Assembly: GCF_900086705.1 (NCBI RefSeq) | Contig: NZ_LT575483.1 | Coordinates: 621,166 to 685,165, forward strand | Origin: Massilibacillus massiliensis | GTDB lineage: Bacteria; Bacillota; Negativicutes; FLKF01 | Length of the DNA stretch: 64,000 nt | Direction: 5' to 3' | Shown here: piece by piece, positions 46,676 through 54,360 of the stretch | Position numbering within the stretch: position 1 is the stretch's first letter | Layout of the letters: every line of letters begins with the position of its first letter | Made by a program: the position numbers and the translations under genes | Notes under the pieces: model-generated | What the model was told of the DNA's origin: nothing | The model's input: the letters and a program-made list of their open reading frames with translations, nothing else | Database searches by the model: none

Positions 46676-46880
46676 AATACCACCCCAAAATCAATTCATA
46701 ATCACTACACTGTAAAATTCATCGTTTATCTTGTCATACTTCGTAAAGATATGCCATTAAATGATGTATTATTTCATAATACATCCTAAACTACCAAAAA
46801 CTATGAGAAACTATAAACAACTACATAAATTTCAGTTATATTATCATAATTCATTCTGCATGTCGTATTATTTTTATTTC

Positions 46881-47684
46881 TTATTTTTTTATAGCATCTT
46901 TTATGTGCGCAACATAAAGCGCTTGAAAAGCTTCGTTTTCACCCAAACCATGTAGATACACTTGCACTTCATAACCTGCCTTAATCAATCTACTTTTCCA
47001 AGACTGTGCATGGGCGCCAGCCATATCAACCTCAACATGATTCCCCGCTACCAATAGAAAAGGCATCAAAATTACGCGTTTTATCCACTTCTTCTCTTTT
47101 AGCCGTATCAATATATGCTCGATATTGGGATAATCGTTCTCTTCCAAAACGCCAATCGTAATATGCGCGTCCATTTCATCTAATCTTCTTTGTAAGATTT
47201 CATAAACTGCATTATGCTGATTGGGCGATCCATGTCCCATAAATACAATTTCTGTAGATAAATGATGCTTTGGAATCTGGTGTCTAACAGCCTGTATCCC
47301 CAGCAAAAAATCATCTGTTTTTCCATCATATTTCTCCGACATAAAAACAGGCCGTCCAACAGAAATTTTTTCAAATTGTTCTTTATAGGGCTGAACAACC
47401 TGAACAATTTTATTCTCATATTCTTCGCCGGGCGTCAAATGTGTTGATTGAACGATAACTTCCGGATATCCTTCTTGCTTTATCTTTTCTAATGCTTGTG
47501 GCAGAGTATCTACATAAATACCTCGTGCACTTAACTTTTTTATAATAAAATTCGAAGTAAACGCCCGTCTGACTTCATACGCGGGAAAGCTTGCTTTGAT
47601 TCTATTTTCTACACTCTCAATACATTTTCTTCTAACTTCATCATTTACTGTCCCAAAACTCACAACAACAATTGCTTTTTTCAC
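46881..47684 (-). CDS. cbiK: Cytosolic sirohydrochlorin cobaltochelatase CbiK
   Basis: 267 residues from the GTG at 47684, which follows AAGGAGGTGAGGTGTAGA; the frame continues to 47804 but that part lacks CbiK similarity. Starts MKKAIVVVSFGT as in enzymes without signal peptide. Catalytic H151 (FMGHGSP), E181 and H216 (LLVAGNHVEVDMAG) are present. It inserts cobalt into sirohydrochlorin in the anaerobic B12 pathway. Paralogue of the exported CbiK. No cobalamin riboswitch is seen upstream, so the two copies are regulated differently. Confidence 0.9.
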   Translation of the reverse strand: MKKAIVVVSFGTVNDEVRRKCIESVENRIKASFPAYEVRRAFTSNFIIKKLSARGIYVDTLPQALEKIKQEGYPEVIVQSTHLTPGEEYENKIVQVVQPYKEQFEKISVGRPVFMSEKYDGKTDDFLLGIQAVRHQIPKHHLSTEIVFMGHGSPNQHNAVYEILQRRLDEMDAHITIGVLEENDYPNIEHILIRLKEKKWIKRVILMPFLLVAGNHVEVDMAGAHAQSWKSRLIKAGYEVQVYLHGLGENEAFQALYVAHIKDAIKK

Positions 47685-47962
47685 TCTACACCTCACCTCC
47701 TTTAAGACAAAATAAAACACCTCTTGCATAAATGTAACATTTTTATACAAAAAGACCTTTAAATTCCTGTTGATTATTCTAGCACTTTTTTTATCATTAA
47801 ACAAGTTGCTGTAAAAATAATCAAAATAATATTTTTTGATATCTATTGTCTAATCTTATATATTCTTACAATAAACGTATGTTATAATATAATAAATTAT
47901 TTTTCAAAATTTCGATTCTAGAATGTTTAAGCAATGATATGATGAAGGAGTTGAAGTGTAAA

Positions 47963-50005
47963 ATGAAACTACTACAAAGTATTCGATTTCGCCTTATGGC
48001 GATCATTGCCGCCCTCGTTGTTGGTACCTTAATCGTCGTGTCTGGCAGCGGCTACTACATAGCACAAAAACATTTAAAGCAAAGTCTCAATCAATCCGAG
48101 CAAGCCATTGCTGAAAGCGCTGCTGCTTATGTAAAAACAGAACTAGAAACCGCATTGCTGCAATTAGAAGATTTGGCAAATACAGCCAGAGTACAGAGCG
48201 GTGATAAAGCACAGATGCTTCCCGCTTTAAGCGACTATCATAGACGTATAGGCAAATTTGACCACATCTTTTTTGCATCGCTTGACGGCAATGGGTTTAA
48301 TGAACTTGGAAAGGGCTTTAATTATTCCGATCGCGAATATTTTCAGAAAGTTGTTACAACGAAAAAACCTTATATATCAGATGTCTTTGTTGCAAGAACT
48401 ACAGGAATACAATCGGTATCATTATGTGTTCCCGTGTTTTCTAACACACAGCTAATTGGTATCGTCTTTGGAACTTATTCCCTAGATAAAATGGCACCAA
48501 TTATACAAAATATCAAATTTAAGCAAGAAGGCTATGGCATTCTTCTATCCAATACAGGAATATATTTGGCAAATCCAATGAATCCTGAAATGGTAGGTAA
48601 AATAAATTTAAAAACCGCAGCGATTCCCGATGAAATGAAAAAACACTTTGGCGACTCTGTGAAAATTGATTCCAATCTTATCAGTGCTTTTCAGGAAACG
48701 GCAGAAAAAAATACACGCGTTCCGCTGCAATATAAATCTATCACAGGCTCATCACAACAAGGTTCACTAAATCCAATTTCCTTATCTGGTGATCAAACTT
48801 GGTATTTACTCATGACTACAAGCACTACGGATGCGAACAGTGAGCTGACCGCATTATCAAGAATTCTGCTGGGTCTTTCATTCATTTGCCTTTTCATTGT
48901 TCTGGCTATGACGTTCTGGATGAGCCAGTCTTTTGTTCGCCCAATCTTACGAATTAATCAAGTCATTAAAGAAATCGCAGCCGGTCAATTGAAACCTGTT
49001 TTCAAACAAATCCGCGATAAAAGTGAATTTGGGCAATTATCCGACAATGTCATCTTAATGAATAAAAACCTCCGAACACTCGTTCAACAAGTAAACACAC
49101 AGGCTGAACAATTAGCAGCCTCCAGCCAACAGCTTACTGCTAATGCGCAGCAGTCTGCAGAAGCTTCAAATCAAGTTGCCGGTTCTATTACCGATATTGC
49201 ACAAGGTGCAGAAAAACAAGCAGTTTCGGCAAACCAGATCGCAAAAACTTCTGAAGTGATGTCTATAAAAATGGACGAGATCTTTAAACAATCACAAGAA
49301 ATAACAGAAATCGCTAGTACAACCTCTCAATCTGCTGAAACTGGTCTGCAATCTGTAAACCAAACAATTGAACAAATCAATGAAATTGGCAAAGGTACCG
49401 AAATTACGCAGAATGCAATTTCCGAACTAAGCAAAAGCTCTCAGGCAATCCGTGAAATTATTACATTAATCACTTCAATCTCTGGTCAAACCAATTTACT
49501 TGCCTTAAACGCTGCAATTGAAGCAGCACGCGCAGGTGAACACGGGCGCGGTTTTGCAGTTGTAGCAGAAGAAGTACGTAAACTTGCGGAAGAATCGAAC
49601 CAGGCTGCTAAGCAAATAGACGCACTCGTAGAAAGTAATGAAATAAATCTTAATCAGGTCATCACTGTTACAAAATCAGGCTCTGACGGCATCCATACCG
49701 GAATTTCACTTGTGCATAACACAGGCGAAACATTTAAAAATATCGTAGAAGCTATACTTATACTATCTAATCAAATTAGGATGATCTCGGATTCTATAAA
49801 TGAAATCACACTTGCCAATCGTAATTTAGTAGATTCCATTCATGAAATTGATCGTTCTATCAAAAATACCGCAGCGGAATCTCAAAATGTTTCAGCGGCT
49901 ACCGAAGAACAATCAGCTTCTATGCAAGAAATTGCTACAGCCAGTCATCATCTCGCAGTATTAGCAACTGAATTACAAACAGCAATAGAAAAATTTAAAA
50001 TTTAA
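47963..50005 (+). CDS. Methyl-accepting chemotaxis protein with double Cache sensor
   Basis: About 680 residues from the ATG at 47963 (AAGGAG 12 nt upstream; in-frame ATGs at 47939 and 47942 lie before the SD). TM1, dCache domain ([61 protein letters not shown]), TM2 (about 305-325), HAMP, and signalling tip [38 protein letters not shown]. Divergent from cytosolic cbiK. Confidence 0.93.
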   Translation: MKLLQSIRFRLMAIIAALVVGTLIVVSGSGYYIAQKHLKQSLNQSEQAIAESAAAYVKTELETALLQLEDLANTARVQSGDKAQMLPALSDYHRRIGKFDHIFFASLDGNGFNELGKGFNYSDREYFQKVVTTKKPYISDVFVARTTGIQSVSLCVPVFSNTQLIGIVFGTYSLDKMAPIIQNIKFKQEGYGILLSNTGIYLANPMNPEMVGKINLKTAAIPDEMKKHFGDSVKIDSNLISAFQETAEKNTRVPLQYKSITGSSQQGSLNPISLSGDQTWYLLMTTSTTDANSELTALSRILLGLSFICLFIVLAMTFWMSQSFVRPILRINQVIKEIAAGQLKPVFKQIRDKSEFGQLSDNVILMNKNLRTLVQQVNTQAEQLAASSQQLTANAQQSAEASNQVAGSITDIAQGAEKQAVSANQIAKTSEVMSIKMDEIFKQSQEITEIASTTSQSAETGLQSVNQTIEQINEIGKGTEITQNAISELSKSSQAIREIITLITSISGQTNLLALNAAIEAARAGEHGRGFAVVAEEVRKLAEESNQAAKQIDALVESNEINLNQVITVTKSGSDGIHTGISLVHNTGETFKNIVEAILILSNQIRMISDSINEITLANRNLVDSIHEIDRSIKNTAAESQNVSAATEEQSASMQEIATASHHLAVLATELQTAIEKFKI

Positions 50006-50011
50006 ACACGA

Positions 50012-50047
50012 AGAAGCTCTGTATGAATATATTCATACAGAGCTTCT
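50012..50047. terminator. Intrinsic terminator of the chemoreceptor gene
   Basis: A perfect 36-bp palindrome (core AGAAGCTCTGTATGAATA) followed by CTTGCGTTT on plus. Confidence 0.7.
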
Positions 50048-50079
50048 CTTGCGTTTAGACAAACTAAAACAAGATAAAC

Positions 50080-50113
50080 AAAAAAGCTTTCCAGTATTTT
50101 TATACCAGAAAGC
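50080..50113 (-). terminator. Intrinsic terminator of the tRNA operon
   Basis: GCTTTCTGGTAT / ATACTGGAAAGC on minus followed by TTTTTTG, 12 bp after tRNA-Lys. Confidence 0.85.
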
Positions 50114-50124
50114 ACTTATTTCAA

Positions 50125-50200
50125 TGGTGATCCACCCGCGACTCGAACGCGGGACACCCTGATTAAAAGTCAGGTGCTCTACCGACTGAGCTAGTGGATC
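50125..50200 (-). tRNA. tRNA-Lys (anticodon UUU)
   Basis: 76 nt with encoded CCA. Acceptor GATCCAC/GTGGATC. Anticodon loop CTTTTAA between CTGA/TCAG stems gives TTT. Confidence 0.97.
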
Positions 50201-50207
50201 ATATACT

Positions 50208-50283
50208 TGGCTGGGGCGGCTGGACTCGAACCAACGCATGCGGGAGTCAAAGTCCCGTGCCTTACCGACTTGGCTACGCCCCA
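50208..50283 (-). tRNA. tRNA-Gln (anticodon UUG)
   Basis: 76 nt with encoded CCA. Acceptor TGGGGCG/CGCCCCA. Loop CTTTGAC between CGGGA/TCCCG gives anticodon TTG. Confidence 0.96.
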
Positions 50284-50295
50284 ATATAAAATTCA

Positions 50296-50373
50296 TGGGG
50301 TGACTGGAGGGAATCGAACCCTCGAAGTACCGGAGCCACAATCCGGCGTGTTAACCACTTCACCACAGCCACC
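50296..50373 (-). tRNA. tRNA-His (anticodon GUG)
   Basis: Acceptor GTGGCTG/CAGTCAC with encoded G-1 opposite C73, as in bacterial tRNA-His. Loop TTGTGGC between CCGGA/TCCGG gives GTG. CCA is encoded. Confidence 0.96.
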
Positions 50374-50456
50374 ATAAAAAACAAAATAAAAAATATAAGT
50401 ACCTGTCCTCAATTCATCGATTTAAATTCAAGACAAAGTTTCTTATAAAAAGTAAA

Positions 50457-50533
50457 TGGTGACCCTGGCAGGAGTCGAACCTGCGACCTTTTGATTCGTA
50501 GTCAAACACTCTATCCAGCTGAGCTACAGAGTC
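50457..50533 (-). tRNA. tRNA-Arg (anticodon ACG)
   Basis: 77 nt with encoded CCA. Acceptor GACTCTG/CAGGGTC. Loop CTACGAA between TTTGA/TCAAA gives ACG (read as ICG after A34 deamination). First tRNA of the four-gene operon. Confidence 0.96.
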
Positions 50534-50550
50534 ACTTACGTTACTTGAAT

Positions 50551-50579
50551 AGTATACGTGTTTTTTTTATTTTTGTCAA
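50551..50579 (-). promoter_or_regulatory. Promoter of the tRNA operon
   Basis: -35 TTGACA (50574-50579), 17-bp A-rich spacer, -10 TATACT (50551-50556), 18 bp before tRNA-Arg. Confidence 0.88.
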
Positions 50580-50601
50580 CATTATTTGAGAAAAATTGAC
50601 C

Positions 50602-50653
50602 TAATAAATAAAAATATCTGGTCTGCTAGCAGACCAGATATTTTTATTTATTA
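50602..50653 (-). terminator. Intrinsic terminator of the flavodoxin operon
   Basis: A perfect 52-bp palindrome centred on GCTAGC, with T-rich arms, overlapping the flavodoxin stop codon. Confidence 0.85.
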
Positions 50654-51076
50654 TTTTGCAAAACGTTCACCAAAAGCGTTGCATACTTCTTCACCCTCTT
50701 GATCCGGTGCATCACGCAAAATTAAACCTTGCTCAAATAAGTTTGCCTGATTACTCTTTACTCGTTCTTCCCAATCATGCATCCATTCGCCATTGCCCCA
50801 ACCGTAAGAACCAAATAGCGCTACTAATTTACCTTGCAGTTTAGCTTCAACAGACTCGAAAAACGGTGCAAACTCACTTTCTTCGAGTTCTTCACAGCCC
50901 ATCGAAGGACACCCAAAGGCGATTCGATCATATTGCTCTATGTCCTGATCATTGAAATCACCGACATGAAAAAGTTTTACCTCTTTCTCCACTCCTTCAA
51001 TGCCTTTTGCAATTGCCTGCGCCATTTTCTCTGTATTTCCTGATCCACTCCAATAAACCACTGCAATTTGACTCAT
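50651..51076 (-). CDS. Flavodoxin
   Basis: 141 residues. The FMN phosphate-binding loop SGSGNTEKMA (10-19), the GCPSMGCEELEE loop and the FGSYGWGNGEWM loop around the flavin are typical of short-chain clostridial flavodoxins. A soluble FMN electron carrier that replaces ferredoxin when iron is scarce. It lies 20 bp after DUF3793 and shares its Fur-controlled promoter. Confidence 0.95.
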   Translation of the reverse strand: MSQIAVVYWSGSGNTEKMAQAIAKGIEGVEKEVKLFHVGDFNDQDIEQYDRIAFGCPSMGCEELEESEFAPFFESVEAKLQGKLVALFGSYGWGNGEWMHDWEERVKSNQANLFEQGLILRDAPDQEGEEVCNAFGERFAK

Positions 51077-51095
51077 TGCTATGCCCCCTTAATAT

Positions 51096-51665
51096 TTAAA
51101 TCGCTTTTAAAAGTTTTTTAATAGATGTACCATTACTCAAATGTTTACAAAACACATTGGTGCATTTTGTATATTTTTCAAATAGTGCTTTGGCTCGTAT
51201 TTCGTCAGAATAAACTTTCCAATATCCACAAAGTTTAAAATTTTGTCCTTTATGTTCGATGAAACCACTCACATCTTCGGCCGGATAACCTAAAAATAAA
51301 CCAATTTCGTGCGGAAAAGTTTTTGTTAACGACATACGTATTTTTAGATGATTTAGATGGCTTTCGATGCTATCTCCTTTTTTATAACCAAATCTTGTAA
51401 GAATTTTTTCTCCCTCGATTTGATTCAATACTTTCTGAAGCCTAGACTTTCGATAAACCAAGATTAAGGTATACTTCGTGCTATTAGATAAAACAAAAAA
51501 GAAAATATCTTTACAATTTAGACAGCATTCATATTCTTGCAATAAGCTAAAAAAATCAGCAAATTTATCTTTTGCACAGGAAATCAAGCTTGCTGACTTT
51601 ATTCCCACTAATGTTGGTGCACAATGAAATGCTAGTAATCTCTCAAAATGCTTATCTTCTTTCAT
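51096..51665 (-). CDS. DUF3793 family protein
   Basis: 189 residues. Family hallmarks: HCAPTLVGIKSASLIS at the start, FPHEIGLFLGYPAEDVSGFIEH in the middle and CGYWKVYSDEIRAKALFEKYTKCTNVF near the end. Function unknown. SD GGGGGAA, 5 nt before the ATG. It is the first gene of an operon with flavodoxin, under a promoter fused to a Fur box, implying a role when iron is limiting. Confidence 0.88.
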   Translation of the reverse strand: MKEDKHFERLLAFHCAPTLVGIKSASLISCAKDKFADFFSLLQEYECCLNCKDIFFFVLSNSTKYTLILVYRKSRLQKVLNQIEGEKILTRFGYKKGDSIESHLNHLKIRMSLTKTFPHEIGLFLGYPAEDVSGFIEHKGQNFKLCGYWKVYSDEIRAKALFEKYTKCTNVFCKHLSNGTSIKKLLKAI

Positions 51666-51707
51666 CTGTTTCCCCCGCTACCAATAGATTTATTTTCCCC
51701 ATACAAT

Positions 51708-51751
51708 ATTATAATCCATATGATAATGATTTTCAATATCATATGGATTAT
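51708..51751 (-). promoter_or_regulatory. Fur-box promoter of DUF3793-flavodoxin
   Basis: -35 TTGAAA (51731-51736), 17-bp spacer, -10 TATAAT (51708-51713). GATAATGATTTTCAATATC (51722-51740) matches 16 of 19 positions of the Fur consensus and overlaps the -35 and spacer. It lies in a larger perfect inverted repeat with 15-bp arms (51711-51725, 51737-51751). Confidence 0.8.
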
Positions 51752-51800
51752 AATAAAAAATTTTTCTTTCCATCTTCTTACTTTATTTAAAAATAGACAC

Positions 51801-51877
51801 AAAAAAAGTTTACCTGAGCATAGTAAACTTTTTTGCGTGTATTTTATATTTTGGAGAGCCTCTATGAAAAGCTATGT
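51801..51877 (-). ncRNA. Putative Fur-regulated small RNA, copy 1
   Basis: Predicted about 77-nt minus-strand RNA. It starts near 51877, 5-7 nt after the -10, and ends at a perfect 12-bp terminator stem (51802-51813 / 51823-51834, AAAAAAGTTTAC / GTAAACTTTTTT). The 5' half is free of strong structure and holds GGCUCUCC, which can pair with GGAGAG Shine-Dalgarno sequences. The design is that of iron-sparing sRNAs (PrrF, RyhB, FsrA) but no sequence match to them is claimed. Confidence 0.65.
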
Positions 51878-51881
51878 CTAT

Positions 51882-51917
51882 ACTATAACACATTTGATAT
51901 TGAGAATCAATATCAAA
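51882..51917 (-). promoter_or_regulatory. Promoter and Fur-like box of sRNA copy 1
   Basis: -35 TTGATT (51905-51910), 17-bp spacer, -10 TATAGT (51882-51887). GATATTGAGAATCAATATC (51896-51914) matches 16 of 19 Fur consensus positions and is a 10-bp-arm palindrome (51893-51917) lying over the -35 and spacer. Confidence 0.75.
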
Positions 51918-51943
51918 TTATAAATTTATTTAAAAATAGGCAC

Positions 51944-52021
51944 AAAAAAAGTTTACCTGAGCATAGTAAACTTTTTTTGCGTGTATTTTATATTTTGGAG
52001 AGCCTCTATGAAAAGCTATGT
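51944..52021 (-). ncRNA. Putative Fur-regulated small RNA, copy 2
   Basis: Same as copy 1 over its whole length apart from one extra T in the 3' part; about 78 nt. Terminator stem 51945-51956 / 51966-51977 with a T-run. The anti-SD word GGCUCUCC is unchanged. Confidence 0.65.
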
Positions 52022-52025
52022 CTAT

Positions 52026-52067
52026 ACTATAACACATTTGATATTGAGAATCAATATCAAATGTGTT
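52026..52067 (-). promoter_or_regulatory. Promoter and Fur-like box of sRNA copy 2
   Basis: -35 TTGATT (52049-52054), 17-bp spacer, -10 TATAGT (52026-52031). The Fur-like box at 52040-52058 is the same as in copy 1, but the palindrome extends to 16-bp arms (52031-52067). It lies 14 bp from the map stop codon, so sRNA 2 could also receive read-through from map. Confidence 0.75.
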
Positions 52068-52080
52068 ATTTTTTTAAAAT

Positions 52081-52953
52081 TTATTTTGCTAAAATTTCGA
52101 CCCCTGTTTCCGTAATGACAATTGTATGTTCCCATTGCGCTGATAAAGAACCATCCTTCGTATAAACCGTCCAATTATCTTTCTTATCCGTATATACTTT
52201 ATAGTCTCCACAATTGATCATCGGTTCCACAGTTAACACCATTCCTGGAACTAATAACATTCCAGTACCACGTTTTCCTACATGAGGCACAAAAGGTTCT
52301 TCATGGATTTTCTTTCCTACACCGTGTCCGCCTAAATCAACAACAACAGAGTATCCATTGGCATGCGCATATTGCTCTACAGCTTCACCAATGTCACCTA
52401 AATAGCCCCACGGCTGAATCGCAGCAATTCCCTTTTCCATACATTCTCTTGCGACATTTACAAGCTTTTCTGCTTTTTCACTGACTGTTCCTATCATAAA
52501 CATCCGTGAAGCATCTGCATAATATCCACCCAGAGCTGTTGTAATATCAACATTTACGATATCGCCTTCTTTTAAAATTGTTTTTTTAGATGGAATTCCG
52601 TGACATACCACATTGTTAATCGAAATACAAGTACTCTTTGGATATCCATGATAATTTAGACACGCAGGGATTCCACCTTGCTGCACAATATAATCATGTG
52701 CAATTTGATCTAACGATTCTGTATCGATACCAGCTTTTATATGCGCAGCGATTAAATCCAATGCGCCACCATTAATTTGCGCACTCTTTTTTATGCCTGC
52801 AATATCTGCTTCATTTTTAATCGAACTTCGCGGCGGTAGCAAATGACCTTTAAAGACATCAAGTTTTATACTCTTCATTTTTTCATCAAAGCTTAAATGA
52901 CATTTTTTATACTTTATCCCACTACCACACCAACATTGACCGTTTCTATCCAT
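52081..52953 (-). CDS. map: Type I methionine aminopeptidase with N-terminal SEC-C zinc motif
   Basis: 290 residues. Residues 1-25 hold a SEC-C motif (CWCGSGIKYKKCH). The pita-bread domain has metal ligands D in NVDITTALGGYYADASRMF, H in GHGVGKKIHEEP, and E in VLTVEPMIN and WEHTIVIT. It removes N-terminal methionine from nascent proteins. The SEC-C extension is common in Firmicutes second Map copies. Confidence 0.94.
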   Translation of the reverse strand: MDRNGQCWCGSGIKYKKCHLSFDEKMKSIKLDVFKGHLLPPRSSIKNEADIAGIKKSAQINGGALDLIAAHIKAGIDTESLDQIAHDYIVQQGGIPACLNYHGYPKSTCISINNVVCHGIPSKKTILKEGDIVNVDITTALGGYYADASRMFMIGTVSEKAEKLVNVARECMEKGIAAIQPWGYLGDIGEAVEQYAHANGYSVVVDLGGHGVGKKIHEEPFVPHVGKRGTGMLLVPGMVLTVEPMINCGDYKVYTDKKDNWTVYTKDGSLSAQWEHTIVITETGVEILAK

Positions 52954-53339
52954 AATAAAATATTTTCCTCTTTTCTTTATTAAAATTATAGTTTATCAAT
53001 ACGATTGCTTATCAACCATCCTAATAAACAATTTATGAAATGCACACTATAGAATTAAAGTTTAGCTATCTAGAATGTGCATGAATGAAAATGACAAATT
53101 CTATCTTGCTCAAGATCTATCAAACCATATTCTTTTCTATGCACTGATCTGTTAATTTATAATTATAACACAATTTATTCACATATTTCGTATGTCTATA
53201 AAAGAAACTCTCCTTATCATTATATAATATGCAATAAAAATTATTAAATTTAGAAAATAAGGAGGATTTGGATTAAATAAAGAGAATATATAAATAATAA
53301 TTACAATATAATATTTATTATTGTTTGGAGGTATGCAAC
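52954..53339. other. Intergenic region with an orphan Shine-Dalgarno
   Basis: AT-rich, no gene seen. At 53260-53280 a strong AAGGAGG is followed at once by TTG-GAT-TAA, a two-codon frame, 60 nt upstream of the next gene. No riboswitch was recognised. Confidence 0.35.
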
Positions 53340-53618
53340 ATGATTATAGGAAATATAAACGTTACAGTAAACAACGGGCCGATTGAAAGGGAAGAAATTT
53401 TAAATTATATCAATTATATAAAACAAAATCATCCACATCAAATACTAAAAAACTTAACGCTCACAATTGACAACGAAGATGTTGAGATGGAATATAGTTT
53501 TGCAAATATAAAATTTGATCGAATTCGCCGTATTACAGGCTATCTCGTAGGTACAGTAGATAGATGGAATAATGCAAAGCGAGCCGAAGAAGGCGACCGT
53601 GTAAAACATACAAACTAA
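53340..53618 (+). CDS. Small protein resembling the C-terminus of anaerobic ribonucleotide reductase (NrdD)
   Basis: 92 residues from the ATG at 53340 (TTGGAGG upstream; an upstream TTG lies in the SD). The C-terminal third, FDRIRRITGYLVGTVDRWNNAKRAEEGDRVKHTN, resembles the end of class III NrdD after the zinc site, but no cysteine of the zinc site or glycyl radical loop is present. It cannot be a reductase by itself. It may be a regulator or a partner of NrdD. It stands alone, with a very strong hairpin at its end. Confidence 0.6.
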   Translation: MIIGNINVTVNNGPIEREEILNYINYIKQNHPHQILKNLTLTIDNEDVEMEYSFANIKFDRIRRITGYLVGTVDRWNNAKRAEEGDRVKHTN

Positions 53619-53670
53619 AAACAAATAGAGAAGTATCCACTTTCGGATACTTCTCTATTTGTTTTTAGTT
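53613..53670. terminator. Very long perfect bidirectional terminator
   Basis: Arms of 26 bp without mismatch (53613-53638 / 53645-53670) around a 6-nt loop, between the NrdD-like gene and the convergent nitroreductase. It includes the upstream gene's stop codon. Confidence 0.85.
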
Positions 53671-53675
53671 TAGAT

Positions 53676-54254
53676 TTAGATTGATTTAGAAACTATAATA
53701 TCTTCTATTTTTCTTTTTGGAACGTGATGTACTTGCTGTTCATCACGCCAATATTTAATATCGCCACTTGCATCCATTGTTTCAATAACCACAGTTTCTT
53801 TTGGCTTGCCTAAAGCTAAAACTAAGACAATTTCCAAGTTCTCGCCCAGATTTAATACCGTCTTTAATTTTTCCGCTTGCACATTGCCAATCATACAGCC
53901 ACCCAAGCCTAATTCAACTGCACCAAGTAATATGGTCTGGGCCGCAATGCCAGCATCAAAGCTCGTCGCCATTTTATAGTTTTTGTCTTGTAATAAGATA
54001 ATATAAGCAGCCGGTCTTTCTCCCTCAACGGGGCCATCCCAATCTCGTAAATAACCTGCCCAACCTAAAGTAGCAAAGATTTGTTCGTTATCCTGTTTTT
54101 CACTGGAAATATAATATTTAAGTGCTTGCTTATTTGCGCCAGAAGGTATCTTCCGCGTATAGTCTACAAGTTTAAGCAAAGTTTCCCTCGTAATCTTTTC
54201 CTCTTCAAAAAAACGCCTATAGCTGCGATTCTTTAATACAAGATCTTGAAACAT
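53676..54254 (-). CDS. Nitroreductase family protein
   Basis: 192 residues. FMN-binding start KNRSYRRFFEEEKITRETLLKLVDYTRKIPSGANKQALKYYIS, middle SFDAGIAAQTILLGAVELGLGGCMIGNV, and a C-terminal VLALGKPKE. An NAD(P)H-dependent flavoenzyme of unknown substrate. SD GAGGGGAG. Confidence 0.9.
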   Translation of the reverse strand: MFQDLVLKNRSYRRFFEEEKITRETLLKLVDYTRKIPSGANKQALKYYISSEKQDNEQIFATLGWAGYLRDWDGPVEGERPAAYIILLQDKNYKMATSFDAGIAAQTILLGAVELGLGGCMIGNVQAEKLKTVLNLGENLEIVLVLALGKPKETVVIETMDASGDIKYWRDEQQVHHVPKRKIEDIIVSKSI

Positions 54255-54360
54255 AAAACTCCCCTCACTCTATTTAAATTTATTTTAGATGTTTATACAT
54301 CTCTCAATATTGACCACTTTGAAAATAAAAAACAAATGATCTATTAAAACATATGAAACT

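Larger units (their letters stand above)
51782..52061. repeat. Tandem direct duplication of about 143 bp
   Basis: Two copies, about 51782-51918 and 51925-52061, offset 143-144 bp, nearly identical (differences: GACAC/GGCAC near the start and one extra T in a T-run). Each contains one complete small-RNA gene on the minus strand with promoter, Fur-like box and terminator. Confidence 0.88.

Noticed and set aside
50033-50341. Minus-strand frame across tRNA-Lys, Gln and His
   Set aside because: It runs through three tRNA genes and has no SD, so it is spurious.
51782-52067. Possible CRISPR-like repeats
   Set aside because: Only two units of about 143 bp without spacers; each is a complete transcription unit.
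51833-52165. Plus-strand open frame over the sRNA repeats, with GGAGAG before an ATG in each copy
   Set aside because: The frame is a by-product of the duplicated DNA. There is no plus-strand promoter, the peptides are short and differ in their ends, and the minus-strand promoter-Fur box-terminator set explains the conservation.
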